A DNA stretch of 64,000 bases from Zea mays (GCF_902167145.1 NW_023367168.1:62001-126000), one strand, 5' to 3'; shown: positions 37,101-50,771, counted from the stretch's first letter. Notes: generated by a model not told the origin, from the sequence alone. Made by a program: numbers and translations.

Positions 37101-37403
37101 AGTGAAAAGGGCATTCACGATGCTAGAGAAGTGGCTAAGGCTGCTGAAAAGAGCGCAGAGCCCGAAGGTCAATTAGGTATTAACTAATAGTTTTTATTGT
37201 GTTGTAATTTTTGGTTTTAAGCTTCGTTTGCCATTTGTAATAGCAGCATAGCCATATCCTGTCCTTCAGTTCCTGCTAAAGCGTCTCCAGGCCCTCAGCC
37301 GAAAGGAGACGACGAAATTAAAAAGATGGCCGAAGCAATCATGGACGAAGTCGTCAATCGGCTCCTGAATGAGGCTGCAGAAGTTGTTCTGAGAGAAGAT
37401 TAA
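34181..37403 (+). pseudogene. Antisense gene of E2, frameshifted Transposase_28-like
   Basis: Colinear with the E1 and E3 antisense genes: exon 1 34181-36291, exon 2 36384-37176 and exon 3 37270-37403, with introns of 92 and 93 bp and GT...AG ends (TTTGCAG before exon 2). Exon 1 is 2,111 bp rather than 2,112. One base is missing near 36,190 (TTTGCGGGAG against TCTGCCGGGAG), so the frame ends at TGA 36197-36199 after about 672 codons, before the intron. Exons 2 and 3 remain open in their own frame, which suggests the break is recent. The upstream GTG-equivalent codon seen in E1 and E3 is ATT here, which supports the ATG at 34181 as the real start. Confidence 0.8.
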
Positions 37404-38387
37404 ATACTATTGTAAATTAAACTTCTGAAATGTGATATATTGTAACATTTTGTAATCCTGAATGTAATATACCCATTTTTATTGCTCAATTCTTTACGAT
37501 GCATGAAACTTTACACCTACCGCTTTTTGAGTCTTTGACGAAAAAACACCTTCCCTTCTTTTCATGCTTCGTGAAGAGGAATTTTTCTTTGTCACAACAA
37601 TATCCAGTGTTCTGATGAATAATATCCAGGCTTCTTGAAAATGTTCTCTGAAGCTACTTAGCATGATTTTCCCCTTTCAAAACATTCTTCCGAAGATCGA
37701 TGTCATGTCCCCTTCTTGTGCCATATGCAACATGATGTATGATGCTTATGTTATGCGAAATGATGCGATGATGTTATGCTGAGTAAGATGGTGTTTATTC
37801 CGAAGATACACACGTTCCTGCGACAAAACACATAATAATTTTTTTACTATAAGCCTCCCTTAGGAGCTTCTTCGCCTTTTACTTCAGCGGAATCAGCGTT
37901 GACTTTTCGCTGTAAGCTCTGCATTCCCTTAGGAACGACTTTGGAGCTTCTTCGCCTTTACTTTTGGCGGAATCAGCGTTGACTTTTCGCTGTAAGCTCT
38001 GCATTCCCTTAGGAACGACTTTGGAGCTTCTTCGCCTTTACTTTTGGCGGAATCAGCGTTGACTTTTCGCTGTAAGCTCTACATTCCCTTAGGAACGACT
38101 TTGGAGCAAAAAACCTACACTGCGCTCCCTTTGGAACGACTTTTTTGTGACTTCGGTAGACTTACTCTGCGTTCCTTAGAACGACTTTTTGTTGCTTCGA
38201 AGAATTTTCGATAGTCCGAAGGTCCTCTTTGTTATCACAAGTCTTTAAACTTCAACAATTTAAGCCTGTGAAAAATATATTTTCCCTGTGGGAATCAACG
38301 AAACTATTTACATGAAACCTAAACTATGTCCTTTATTACAGAAAATAAAACTGAATGAAAAAGATTGCTATTAAGGTAGGATATTTG
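37404..38387. other. E2 spacer with 80-bp minisatellite
   Basis: No gene seen. At about 37,855-38,110 an 80-bp unit is repeated, with GCATTCCCTTAGG-type starts at 37921, 38001 and 38081; each unit includes GGAGCTTCTTCGCC, GGAATCAGCGTTGAC and TTTTCGCTGTAAGC. E1 and E3 hold shorter, 63-bp-step relatives in the same place. The rest corresponds to the untranslated ends of the two converging genes. Confidence 0.75.
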
Positions 38388-39425
38388 TCAATAGATGTGC
38401 TTTGACTCTGGCACAGTGCTGTTGACTGTACGAGCTTCGGACTGCTCTCTGAAGTCCCTTTGGTGTGGAGCATACTGGCTCCCTTCTGGCTGCTGGCCTT
38501 GTTGCAACGGAGGTGGAGGCGGAGGCTGTTGCCAGGAAGCTTGAGGTTGACTCGCCGAAGCAACAGAAACTGCAGGGTGGTTGCCCACATATTCTGGGAT
38601 GTAGGGCGAATGATACGAAGCTGTATGCATGACCTGCTTCGGCTGAGCTTGTTGCGCTGCGGCTTCGGCTATTTCCTTTTGCTTCTGGATGGTAACATGA
38701 CACATCCTGGTGGTATGGCCTTTGTTCTCACCGCAGAATAAGCAAAAGATTCTTCTCTGCTGATCGCCAAATCTTCCTCCGAAGCCCCTAGCACCTCTGC
38801 CTCTTGGAGCTGGTGGTCGGAAGGGGCCTTGCTGTTGCCCCGAAGCCTGTGCGGAACATTGTGGCCTTTGCTGTTGGCTCCCCTTATCATCATTTTGTGT
38901 AGAGTTATGAATTGATCTAACATGCCTCGGGTAAAACCTCCCACCGAAGCCCCTGGTCATTTCAGAAAACCTGAAAGCCTCCTCCCTTCTTTGGCGAAAA
39001 TCGTTATCGGCCCGAATGTACTCGTCCATCTTCTGGAGAAGCTTCTCCAAAGTTTGAGGAGGCTTCCTAGCGATGTACTGAGCTGACGGTCCTGGCCGAA
39101 GCCCCTTGATCATGGCCTCAATGACAATTTCATTGGGCACCGTTGGTGCTTGTGCCCTCAAACGCAAGAACCTTCGGACATAGGCCTGAAGGTATTCTTC
39201 GTGATCCTGGGTGCACTGGAACAGAGCCTGAGCAGTAACCGGTTTCGTCTGAAACCCTTGGAAGCTAGTTAACAACAGGTCCTTCAGCTTCTGCCATGAA
39301 GTGATCATTCCTGGTCGAAGGGAGGAATACCAGGTTTGAGCAACACTCCTGACAGCCATAACAAAAGATTTGGCCATGACCGCAGCATTTCCACCATACG
39401 AAGATACTGTTGCTTCGTAGCTCAT
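38388..39425 (-). pseudogene. gag: 5'-truncated gag of E2
   Basis: An open frame of 345 residues equal to residues 161-505 of the E1 gag, including the zinc knuckle (C, C, H, C as in E1) and the P/Q-rich tail. The normal start and the N-terminal ~160 residues are gone: the leader (ending GAACACCT) is joined near 39,435 almost directly to CAGTTTTTGATGAGC. The first ATG left is the internal methionine at 39425. Without the N terminus the product probably cannot assemble normally, although the nucleocapsid part is intact. Confidence 0.85.
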
Positions 39426-39480
39426 CAAAAACTGCTGAGGTGTTCAAAAAACTCAAAGAGTGGAAGTGAGTTCACCGGAG

Positions 39481-39490
39481 GACGGCGCCA
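39481..39490 (-). other. E2 primer-binding site (TGGCGCCGTC)
   Basis: One base inside the 5' LTR. The first nine bases TGGCGCCGT fit the complement of the plant tRNA-Asp 3' end (ACGGCGCCA), a longer match than in E1 and E3. Confidence 0.65.
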
Positions 39491-39491
39491 A

Positions 39492-40127
39492 TGTTGGAGA
39501 CTTGTTCTCAAATGCTATAAGAACAAGGCAACATAAAAAATGTTAATCGATCAAGCCCTTCGTCCTACGAAGCATTATTCCCCTTAGGATATAATGGTTT
39601 TCGGACGAAGGTTATGAAGGGCATACCTTCATAAATACATTACATAATGACGAAGAATGAATTATAAGGAATACAAAGGTTTACATAGATAATTATACAT
39701 TATTATTATATATAAATGGAAATAACATTGAATTACAAATGTACCTTCAACTTGAAGGAGATGAAAGTACAAGCGTGACGCAAAAGTGAATGCCCAGTCC
39801 GCGTGAACAGTACGGGGGTACTATTCACCTATTTATAGGCACGGGGCACAACCCATACAAAATTACATTCATGCCCTTTACATTTGATAATAATTCTATA
39901 GTAATCTGTCGAGGTCTAAATAGCCTTTTCATCTTTAAGTCGGTTTCACATTTTGTTGCTACGCCGAAGCTTTCCTGCTCACACCTTCGGCGCTGTATCA
40001 ACCTTCGTATTACTCTGGTCTACTGTGATGTCGACTTGAATCCGAAGATACCTGTTCACACATTATACTCCAGAAATACTGTTAAATCCTGTTTTTGAGG
40101 ACCTTCGGAAGCCGAAGGCCCCCAACA
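39492..40127 (-). repeat. E2 5' LTR (right side on the plus strand)
   Basis: 636 bp, next to the primer-binding site, hence the 5' LTR. Eight differences from 33239-33874, among them A at 39823 (sense C to T) in the promoter palindrome. Confidence 0.94.
39803..39837 (-). promoter_or_regulatory. E2 5' LTR core promoter: TATA box plus damaged palindrome
   Basis: Sense TATAAATA (39830-39837 on the minus strand), then left arm GTGAATAGTAC, loop CCCC, right arm GTACTGTTCAC (39803-39828). The left arm has T where the 3' LTR has C. The broken pair differs from the one broken in E1 and E3. Confidence 0.68.
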
Positions 40128-40132
40128 CTAAT
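40128..40132. repeat. Target-site duplication of E2, right copy (CTAAT)
   Basis: Identical to 33234-33238. Confidence 0.95.
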
Positions 40133-42962
40133 ATTATTGAAAATGGTCGCTCATGGCTATTTTCAAGGTCGCTCATGGCTATTTTCATAAAAAATGGGGG
40201 TTGTGTGGCCATTTATCATCGACTAGAGGCTCATAAACCTCACCCCACATATGTTTCCTTGCCATAGATCACATTCTTGGATTTTTGGTGGAGACCATTT
40301 CTTGGTCAAAAATCCGTAGGTGTTAGCCTTCGGTATTATTGTAAATGATCGTTCATGGCTATTTTCGACAAAAATGGGGGTTGTGTGGCCATTGATCATC
40401 GACCAGAGGCTCGTCCACCTCACCCCCCATATGTTTCCTTGCAATAGATCACATTCTAGGATTTTTGGTGGAGACCATTTCTTGGTCTAAAATCCGTAGG
40501 TGTTAGCCTCTAGTATTATTGAAAATAGTCGCTCATGGCTATTTTCAAGGTCGCTCATGGCTATTTTCATAAAAAATGGGGGTTGTGTGGCCATTTATCA
40601 TCGACTAGAGGCTCATAGACCTCACCCCACATATGTTTCCTTGCCATAGATTACATTCTTGGATTTCTGGTGGAAACCATTTCTTGGTTAAAAACTCGTA
40701 CGTGTTAGCCTTCGGTATTATTGAAAATGGTCATTCATGGCTATTTTCGGCAAAATGGGGGTTGTGTGGCCATTGATCGTCGACCAGAGGCTCATACACC
40801 TCACCCCACATATGTTTCCTTGTCGTAGATCACATTCTTGGATTTCTGGTGGAGACCATTTCTTGGTCAAAAATCCGTAGGTGTTAGCCTTCGGTATTAT
40901 TGAAAATGGTCGTTCATGGCTATTTTCGACAAAATGGGGGTTGTGTGGCAATTGATCATCGACCAGAGGCTCATACACCTCACCCCACATATGTTTCCTT
41001 GCCATAGATCACATTCTTGGATTTCTAGTGGAGACCATTTCTTGGTCATCCGTACGTGTTAGCCTTTGGTATTTTTGAAAATGGTCATTCATGGCTATTT
41101 TCGACAAAAATGGGGGTTGTGTGGCCATTGATCATCGACTAGAGGCTCATACACCTCACCCCACATATGTTTCCTTGCCATAGATCACATTCTTGGATTT
41201 CTGGTGGAGACCATTTCTTGGTCAAAAATCCGTAGGTGTTAGCCTTCGGTATTATTGTAAATGGTCATTCATGGCTATTTTCGACAAAAATGGGAGTTGT
41301 GTGGCCATTGATCATCGACCAGAGGCTCATACACCTCACCCCACATATGTTTCCTTGCCATAGATCACATTCTTGGATTTCTGGTGGAGACCATTTCTTG
41401 GTCAAAAATCCGTAGGTCTTAGCCTCTAGTATTATTGAAAATGGTCTCTCATGGCTATTTTCATAAAAATTGGGGGTTGTGTGGCCATTGATCATCGACC
41501 AGATGCTCGTACACCTCACCCCACAAATGTTTCCTTGCCATAGATCACATTCTTGGATTTCTGGTGGAGACCATTTCTTGGTCAAAAATCCGTAGGTGTT
41601 AGCCTTCGATATTATTGAAAATGGTCGTTCATGGCTATTTTCGACAAAAATGGGGGTTGTGTGGCCATTGATCATCGACCAGAGGCTCATACACCTCACC
41701 CCACATATGTTTCCTTGCCATAGATCACATTCTTGGATTTCTGGTGGAGACCATTTCTTGGTCAAAAATCCGTAGGTCTTAGCCTCTAATATTATTGAAA
41801 ATGGTCGCTCATGGCTATTTTCATAAAAAAATGGGGGTTGTGTGGCCATTTATCATCGACTAGAGGCTCATAAATCTCACCCCACATATGTTTCCTTGCC
41901 ATAGATCACATTCTTGGATTTCTGGTGGAGACCATTTCTTGGTCAAAAATCCGTAGGTGTTAGCCTTCGGTATTATCGAAAATGGTCGTTCATGGCTATT
42001 TTCGACAAAAATGGGGGTTGTGTGGCCATTGATCATCGACCAGACGCTCATACACCTCACCCCACATATCTTTCCTTGCCATAGATCACATTCTTGGATT
42101 TCTGGTGGAGACCATTTCTTGGTCTAAAATCCGTAGGTGTTAGCCTCTAGTATTATTGAAAATGGTCGCTCATGGCTATTTTCAAGGTCGCTCATGGCTA
42201 TTTTCATAAAAATGGGGGTTGTGTGGCCATTTATCATCGACTAGAGGCTCATAAACCTCACCCCACATATGTTTCCTTGCCATAGATTACATTCTTGGAT
42301 TTCTGGTGGAAACCATTTCTTGGTTAAAAACTCGTACGTGTTAGCCTTCGGTATTATTGAAAATGGTCATTCATGGCTATTTTCGGCAAAATGGGGGTTG
42401 TGTGGCCATTGATCGTCGACCAGAGGCTCATACACCTCACCCCACATATGTTTCCTTGTCGTAGATCACATTCTTGGATTTCTGGTGGAGACCATTTCTT
42501 GGTCAAAAAACCGTAGGTGTTAGCCTTCGATATTATTGAAAATGGTCGTTCATGGCTATTTTCGACAAAAATGGGGGTTGTGTGGCCATTGATCATCGAC
42601 CATAGGCTCATACACCTCACCCCACATATGTTTCCTTGCCATAGATCACATTCTTGGATTTCTGGTGGAGACCATTTCTTGGTCAAAAATCCGTAGGTGT
42701 TAGCCTTCGGTATTATTGTAAATGGTCATTCATGGCTATTTTCGACAAAAATGGGGGTTGTGTGGCCATTGATCATCGACGAGAGGCTCATACACCTCAC
42801 CCCACATATGTTTCCTTGCCATAGATCACATTCTTGGATTTCTGGTGGAGACCATTTCTTGGTCAAAAATCCGTAGGTCTTTGCCTCTAGTATTATTGAA
42901 AATGGTCGCTCATGGCTATTTTCATAAAAAATGGAGGTTGTGTGGCCATTGATCATCGACCA
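40133..42962 (-). repeat. knob180 satellite array, block E (minus orientation)
   Basis: Reverse-complement counterpart of about 19,566-22,400, with matching private variants. Examples are the AATTTTTATG-type monomer (41,470 against 21,058), the CACCCCCCATATG monomer (40,427 against 22,103) and the 202-bp monomers. Ends at the orientation switch 42,962/42,963. Confidence 0.96.
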
Positions 42963-45900
42963 AGCCATGAACGACCATTTTCAAAAATACCAAAGGCTAA
43001 CACGTACGGATTTTTGACCAAGAAATGGTCTCCACCAGAAATCCAAGAATGTGATCTATGGCAAGGAAACATATGTGGGGTGAGGTTTATGAACCTCTAG
43101 TCGATGAAAATGGCCACACAACCCCCATTTTTTATGAAAATAGCCATGAGCGACCTTGAAAATAGCCATGAGCGACCATTTTCAATAATACTAGAGGCTA
43201 ACACCTACGGATTTTAGACCAAGAAATGGTCTCCACCAGAAATCCAAGAATGTGATCTATGGCAACGAAACATATGTGGGGTGAGGTGTATGAGCGTCTG
43301 GTCGATGATCAATGGCCACACAACCCCCATTTTTGTCGAAAATAGCCATGAACGACCATTTTCAATAATACCGAAGGCTAACACCTACAGAATTTTGACC
43401 AAGAAATGGTCTCCACCAGAAATCCAAGAATGTGATCTATGGCAAGGAAACATATGTGGGGTGAGGTGTATGAGCCTCTGGTCGATGATCAATGGCCACA
43501 CAACCCCCATTTTTGTCGAAAATAGCCATGAACGACCATTTTTAATAATATCGAAGGCTAACACCTACGGATTTTTGACCAAGAAATGGTCTCCACCAGA
43601 AATCCAAGAATGTGATCTACGACAAGGAAACATATGTGGGGTGAGGTGTATGAGCCTCTGGTCGACGATCAATGGCCACAGAACCCCCATTTTGCCGAAA
43701 ATAGCCATGAGCGACCATTTTCAATAATATTAGAGGCTAAGACCTACGGATTTTTGACCAAGAAATGGTCTCCACCAGAAATCCAAGAATGTGATCTATG
43801 GCGAGGAAACATATGTGGGGTGAGGTGTATGAGCCTCTGGTCGATGATCAATGGCCACACAACCCCCATTTTTGTCGAAAATAGCCATGAACGACCATTT
43901 TCAATAATACCGAAGGCTAACACCTACGGATTTTTGACCAAGAAATGGTCTCCACCAGAAATCCAAGAATGTGATCTATGGCAAGGAAACATATGTGGGG
44001 TGAGGTGTACGAGCCTCTGGTCGATGATCAATGGCCACAGAACCCCCATTTTGCCGAAAATAGCCATGAACGACAATTTTCAATAATACCGAAGGCTAAC
44101 ACCTACGGATTTTTGACCAAGAAATGGTCTCCACCAGAAATCCAAGAATGTGATCTATGGCAAGGAAACATATGTGGGGTGAGGTGTACGAGCCTCTGGT
44201 CGAAGATCAATGGCCACAGAACCCCCATTTTGCCAAAAATAGCCATGAACGACCATTTTCAATAATACCGAAGGCTAACACGTACGAGTTTTTGACCAAG
44301 AAATGGTCTCCACCAGAAATCCAAGAATGTGATCTATGGCAAGGAAACATATGTGGGGTGAGGTGTATGAGCCTCTGGTCGATGATCAATGGCCACACAA
44401 CCCCCATTTTTGTCGAAAATAGCCATGAACGACCATTTTCAATAATATCGAAGGCTAACACCTACGGTTTTTTGACCAAGAAATGGTCTCCACCAGAAAT
44501 CCAAGAATGTGATCTACGACAAGGAAACATATGTGGGGTGAGGTGTATGAGCCTCTGGTCGACGATCAATGGCCACACAACCCCCATTTTGCCGAAAATA
44601 GCCATGAATGACCATTTTCAATAATACCGAAGGCTAACACGTACGCGTTTTTAACCAAGAAATGGTTTCCACCAGAAATCCAAGAATGTAATCTATGGCA
44701 AGGAAACATATGTGGGGTGAGGTTTATGAGCCTCTAGTCAATGATAAATGGCCACACAACCCCCATTTTTTATGAAAATAGCCATGAGCGACCTTGAAAA
44801 TAGCCATGAGCGATCATTTTCAATAATACTAGAGGCTAACACCTACGGATTTTAGACCAAGAAATGGTCTCCACCAGAAATCCAAGAATGTGATCTATGG
44901 CAAGGAAATAAATGTGGGGTGAGGTGTATGAGCGTCTGGTCGATGATCAATGGCCACACAACCCCCATTTTTGTCGAAAATAGCCATGAACGACCATTTT
45001 CAATAATACCGAAGGCTAACACCTACGGATTTTTGACCAAGAAATGGTCTCCACCAGAAATCCAAGAATGTGATCTATGGCAAGGAAACATATGTGGGGT
45101 GAGGTGTATGAGCCTCTAGTCGATGATCAATGGCCACACAACCCCCATTTTTGTCGAAAATAGCCATGAATGACCATTTTCAAAAATACCAAAGGCTAAC
45201 ACGTATGGATTTTTGACCAAGAAATGGTCTCCACCAGGAATCCAAGAATGTGATCTATGGCAAGGAAACATATGTGGGGTGAGGTGTATGATCCTCTGGT
45301 CGATGATCAATGGCCACACAACCCCCATTTTGCCGAAAATAGCCATGAACGACCATTTTCAATAATACCGAAGGATAACACGTACGAGTTTTTAACCAAG
45401 AAATGGTCTCCACTAGAAATCCAAGAATGTTATCTATGGCAAGGAAACATATGTGGGGTGAGGTTTATGAGCCTCTAGGTGATGATAAATGGCCACACAA
45501 CCCCCAATTTTTATGAAAATATCCATGAGCGACCATTTTCAATAATACTAGAGGCTAAGACCTACGGATTTTGGACCAAGAAATGGTCTCCACCAGAAAT
45601 CCAAGAATGTGATCTATGGCAAGGAAACATATGTGGGGTGAGGTGTATGAGCATCTGGTCGATGATCAATGGCCACACACCCCCATTTTTGTAAAAAATA
45701 GCCATGAACGACCATTTTAAATAATACCGAAGGCTAACACCTACGGATTTTTGACCAAGAAATGGTCTCCACCAGAAATCCAAGAATGTGATCTATGGCA
45801 AGGAAACATATGTGGGGTGAGGTGTATGAGCCTCTAGTCGATGATCAATGGCCACACAACCCCCATTTTTGTCGAAAATAGCCATGAACGACCATTTTCA

Positions 45901-46737
45901 ATAATACCAAAGGCTAACACCTACGGATTTTCGACCAAGAAATGGTCTCCACCAGAAAACCAAGAATGTGATCTATGGCAAGGAAACATATGTGGGGTGA
46001 GGTGTATGAGCCTCTGGTCGATGATCAATGGCCACACAACCCCCATTTTGCCGAAAATAGCCATGAATGACCATTTTCAATAATACCGAAGGCTAACACG
46101 TACGAGTTTTTAACCAAGAAATGGTTTCCTCCAGAAATCCAAGAATGTAATCTATGGCAAGGAAACATATGTGGGGGGAGGTTTATGAGCCTCTAGTCGA
46201 TGATAAATGGCCACACAACCCCCATTTTTTATGAAAATAGCCATGAGCGACCTTGAAAATAGCCATGAGCGACCATTTTCAATAATATTAGAGGTTACAC
46301 CTACGGATTTTAGACCAAGAAATGGTCTCCACCAGAAATCCAAGAATGTGATCTATGGCAAGGAAACATATGTGGGGTGAGGTGTATGAGCGTCTGGTCG
46401 ATGATCAATGGCCACAAAACCCCCATTTTTGTCGAAAATAGCCATGAACGACCATTTTCAATAATACCGAAGGCTATCACCTACGGATTTTTGACCAAGA
46501 AATGTCTGCACCAGAAATCCAAGAATGTGATCTATGGCAAGGAAACATATGTGGGGTGAGGTGTATGAGCCTCTAGTCGATGATCAATGGCCACACAACC
46601 CCCATTTTTGTCGAAAATAGCCATGAATGACCATTTTCAAAAATACCAAAGGCTAACACGTACGGATTTTTAACCAAGAAATGGTCTCCACCAGAAATCC
46701 AAGAATGTGATCTATGGCAAGGAAACATATGTGGGGT

Positions 46738-48758
46738 GAGGTGTACGAGCCTCTGGTTGATGATCAATGGCCACACAACCCCCATTTTGCCGAAAATAGC
46801 CATGAATGACCATTTTCAATAATACCGAAGGCTAACACGTACGAGTTTTTAACCAAGAAATGGTTTCCACCAGAAATCCAAGAATGTAATCTATGGCAAG
46901 GAAACATATGTGGGGTGTGGTTTATGAGCCTCTAGTTGATGATAAATGGCCACACAACCCCCATTTTTTATGAAAATAGCCATGAGCGACCTTGAAAATA
47001 GCCATGAGCGACCATTTTCAATAATACTAGAGGCTAACACCTACGGATTTTAGAACAAGAAATGGTCTCCACCAGAAATCCAAGAATGTGATCTATGGCT
47101 AGGAAACATATGTGGGGTGAGGTGTATGAGCGTCTGGTCGATGATCAATGGCCACACAACCCCCATTTTTGTCGAAAATAGCCATGAACGACCATTTTCA
47201 ATAATACCGAAGGCTAACACCTACGGATTTTTGACCAAGAAATGGTCTCCACCAGAAATCCAAGAATGTGATCTATGGCAAGGAAACATATGTGGGGTGA
47301 GGTGTATGAGCCTCTGGTCGACGATCAATGGCCACACAACCCTAATTTTTGTCGAAAATAGCCATGAACGACCATTTTCAATGACACTGAAGGCTAACAC
47401 CTACGGATTTTTGACCAAGAAATGGTCTCCACCATAAATCCAAGAATGTGATCTATGGCAAGGAAACATATGTGTAGTGAGGTGTATGAGCCTCTGGTCG
47501 AAGATCAATGGCCACACAACCCCCATTTTTGTCGAAAATAGCCATGAATGACCATTTTCAAAAATACCAAAGGCTAACACGTACGGATTTTTGACCAAGA
47601 AATGGTCTCCACCAGAAATCCAAGAATGTGATCTATGGCAAGGAAACATATGTGGGGTGAGGTGTACGAGCCTCTGGTCGATAATGAATGGTCACACAAC
47701 CCCCATTTTGCCGAAAATAGCCAAGAACGACCATTTTCAATAATACCGAAGGCTAACACGTACGAGTTTTTAACCAAGAAATGGTCTCCACCAGAAATCC
47801 AAGAATGTGATCTATGGCAAGGAAACATATGTGGGGCGAGGTTTATGAGCCTCTAGTCGATGATAAATGGCCACACAACCCCCATTTTTTATGAAAATAG
47901 CCATGAGCGACCTTGAAAATAGCCTTGAGCGACCATTTTCAATAATACTAGAGGCTAACACCTATGGATTTTAGACCAAGAAATGGTCTCCACCAGAAAT
48001 CCAAGAATGTGATCTATGATAAGGAAACATATGTGGGGTGAGGTGTATGAGCGTCTGGTCGATGATCAATGGCCACACAACCCCCATTTTTATCGAAAAT
48101 AGCCATGAACGACCATTTTCAATAATACCGAAGGCTAACACCTACGGATTTTTGACCAAGAAATGGTCTCCACCAGAAATCCAAGAATGTGATCTATGGC
48201 AAGGAAACATATGTGGGGTGAGGTGTATGAGCCTCTGGTCGATGATCAATGGCCACACAACCCCCATTTTTGTCGAAAATAGCCATGAACGACCATTTTC
48301 AATAATACCGAAGGCTAACACCTACGGATTTTTGACCAAGAAATGGTCTCCACCAGAAATCCAAGAATGTGATCTATGGCAAGGAAACATATGTGGGGTG
48401 AGGTGTATGAGCGTCTGGTCGATGATCAATGGCCACACAACCCCCATTTTTGTCGAAAATAGCCATGAATGACCATTTACAATAATACCGAAGGCTAACA
48501 CCTACGGATTTTTGACCCAGAAATGGTCTCCACCAGAAATCCAAGAATGTGATCTATGGAAAGGAAACATATGTGGGGTGAGGTGTACGAGCCTTTGGTC
48601 GATGATCAATGGCCACAGAACCCCCATTTTGCCGAAAATAGCCATGAACGACCATTTTCAATAATACCGAAGGCTAACACGTACGAGTTTTTGACCAAGA
48701 AATGGTCTCCACCAAAAATCCAAGAATGTGATCTATGGCAAGGAAACATATGTGGGGT
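46738..48758 (+). repeat. 2,021-bp higher-order knob180 unit, copy 1
   Basis: About 11 monomers in a fixed subtype order, starting at GAGGTGTACGAGCCTCTGGTTG. The same order, with a few substitutions, follows directly in copy 2. The left arm has the same pair, one copy shortened by one 180-bp monomer. Confidence 0.8.
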
Positions 48759-50771
48759 GAGGTGTACGAGCCTCTGGTTGATGATCAATGGCCACACAAC
48801 CCCCATTTTGCCGAAAATAGACATGAATGACCATTTTCAATAATACCGAAGGCTAACACGTACGAGTTTTTAACCAAGAAATGGTTTCCACCAGAAATCC
48901 AAGAATGTAATCTATGGCAAGGAAACATATGTGGGGTGAGGTTTATGAGCCTCTAGTCGATGATAAATGGCCACACAACCCCCATTTTTTATGAAAATAG
49001 CCATGAGCGACCTTGAAAATAGCCATGAGCGACCATTTTCAATAATACTAGAGGATAACACCTACGGATTTTAGACCAAGAAATGGTCTCCACCAGAAAT
49101 CCAAGAATGTGATCTATGGCAAGGAAACATATGTGGGGTGAGGTGTATGAGCGTCTGGTCGATGATCAATGGCCACACAACCCCCATTTTTGTCGAAAAT
49201 AGCCATGAACGACCATTTTCAATAATACCGAAGGCTAACACCTACGGATTTTTGACCAAGAAGGGGTCTCCACCAGAAATCCAAGAATGTGATCTATGGC
49301 AAGGAAACATATGTGGGGTGAGGTGTATGAGCCTCTGGTCGACGATCAATGGCCACACAACCCTAATTTTTGTCGAAAATAGCCATGAACGACCATTTTC
49401 AATGACACTGGAGGCTAACACCTACGGATTTTTGACCAAGAAATGTTCTCCACCATAAATCCAAGAATGTGATCTATGGCAAGGAAACATATGTGTAGTG
49501 AGGTGTATGAGCCTCTGGTCGAAGATCAATGGCCACACAACCCCCATTTTTGTCGAAAATAGCCATGAATGACCATTTTCAAAAATACCAAAGGCTAACA
49601 CGTACGGATTTTTGACCAAGAAATGGTCTCCACCAGAAATCCAAGAATGTGATCTATGGCAAGGAAACATATGTGGGGTGAGGTGTACGAGCCTCTGGTC
49701 GATAATGAATGGCCACACAACCCCCATTTTGCCGAAAATAGCCATGAACGACCATTTTCAATAATACCGAAGGCTAACACGTACGAGTTTTTAACCAAGA
49801 AATGGTCTCCACCAGAAATCCAAGAATGTGATCATTGGCAAGGAAACATATGTGGGGCGAGGTTTATGAGCCTCTAGTCGATGATAAATGGCCACACAAC
49901 CCCCATTTTTTATGAAAATAGCCATGAGCGACCTTGAAAATAGCCATGAGTGACCATTTTCAATAATACTAGAGGCTAACACTTATGGATTTTAGACCAA
50001 GAAATGGTCTCCACCAGAAATCCAAGAATGTGATCTATGGCAAGGAAACATATGTGGGGTGAGGTGTATGAGCGTCTGGTCGATGATCAATGGCCACACA
50101 ACCCCCATTTTTGTCGAAAATAGCCATGAACGACCATTTTCAATAATACCGAAGGCTAACACCTACAAATTTTTGACCAAGAAATGGCCTCCACCAGATA
50201 TCCAAGAATGTGATCTATGGCAAGGAAACATATGTGGGGTGAGGTGTATGAGCCTCTGGTCGATGATCAATGGCCACACAACCCCCATTTTTGTCGAAAA
50301 TAGCTATGAACGACCATTTTCAATAATACCGAAGGCTAACACCTACGGATTTTTGACCAAGAAATGGTCTCCACCAGAAATCCAAGAATGTGATCTATGG
50401 CAAGGAAACATATGTGGGGTGAGGTGTATGAGCGTCTGGTCGATGATCAATGGCCACACAACCCCCATTTTTGTCGAAAATAGCCATGAATGACCATTTA
50501 CAATAATACCGAAGGCTAACACCTACGGATTTTTGACCAAGAAATGGTCTCCACCAGAAATCCAAAAATGTGATCTATGGAAAGGAAACATATGTGGGGT
50601 GAGGTGTACGAGCCTCTAGTCGATGATTAATGGCCACAGAACCCCCATTTTGCCGAAAATAGCCATGAACGACCATTTTCAATAATACCGAAGGCTAACA
50701 CGTACGAGTTTTTGACCAAGAAATGGTCTCCACCAAAAATCCAAGAATGTGATCTATGGCAAGGAAACATA
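48759..50771 (+). repeat. 2,021-bp higher-order knob180 unit, copy 2
   Basis: Corresponds to copy 1 with offset 2,021 until about 50,770, where TGAGCGTC replaces CGAGCC. Its mirror in the left arm (about 11,930-13,950) shows that this duplication is older than the inverted duplication. Confidence 0.8.

Larger units (their letters stand above)
33239..40127 (-). mobile_element. E2: defective gypsy-type LTR retrotransposon (Zeon-like), 6,889 bp
   Basis: Same family as E1 and E3 but inverted, with 636-bp LTRs that differ at eight positions by my count (about 1.3%), making it the oldest insertion here (very roughly 0.5 million years at 1.3e-8 per site per year). Compared with E1 it has a ~0.5-kb deletion that removes the gag start, a longer 80-bp-period minisatellite, a frameshift in the antisense gene, and a primer-binding site closer to tRNA-Asp. 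Its internal sequence is otherwise colinear with E1 and E3. No pol is present. Confidence 0.92.
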
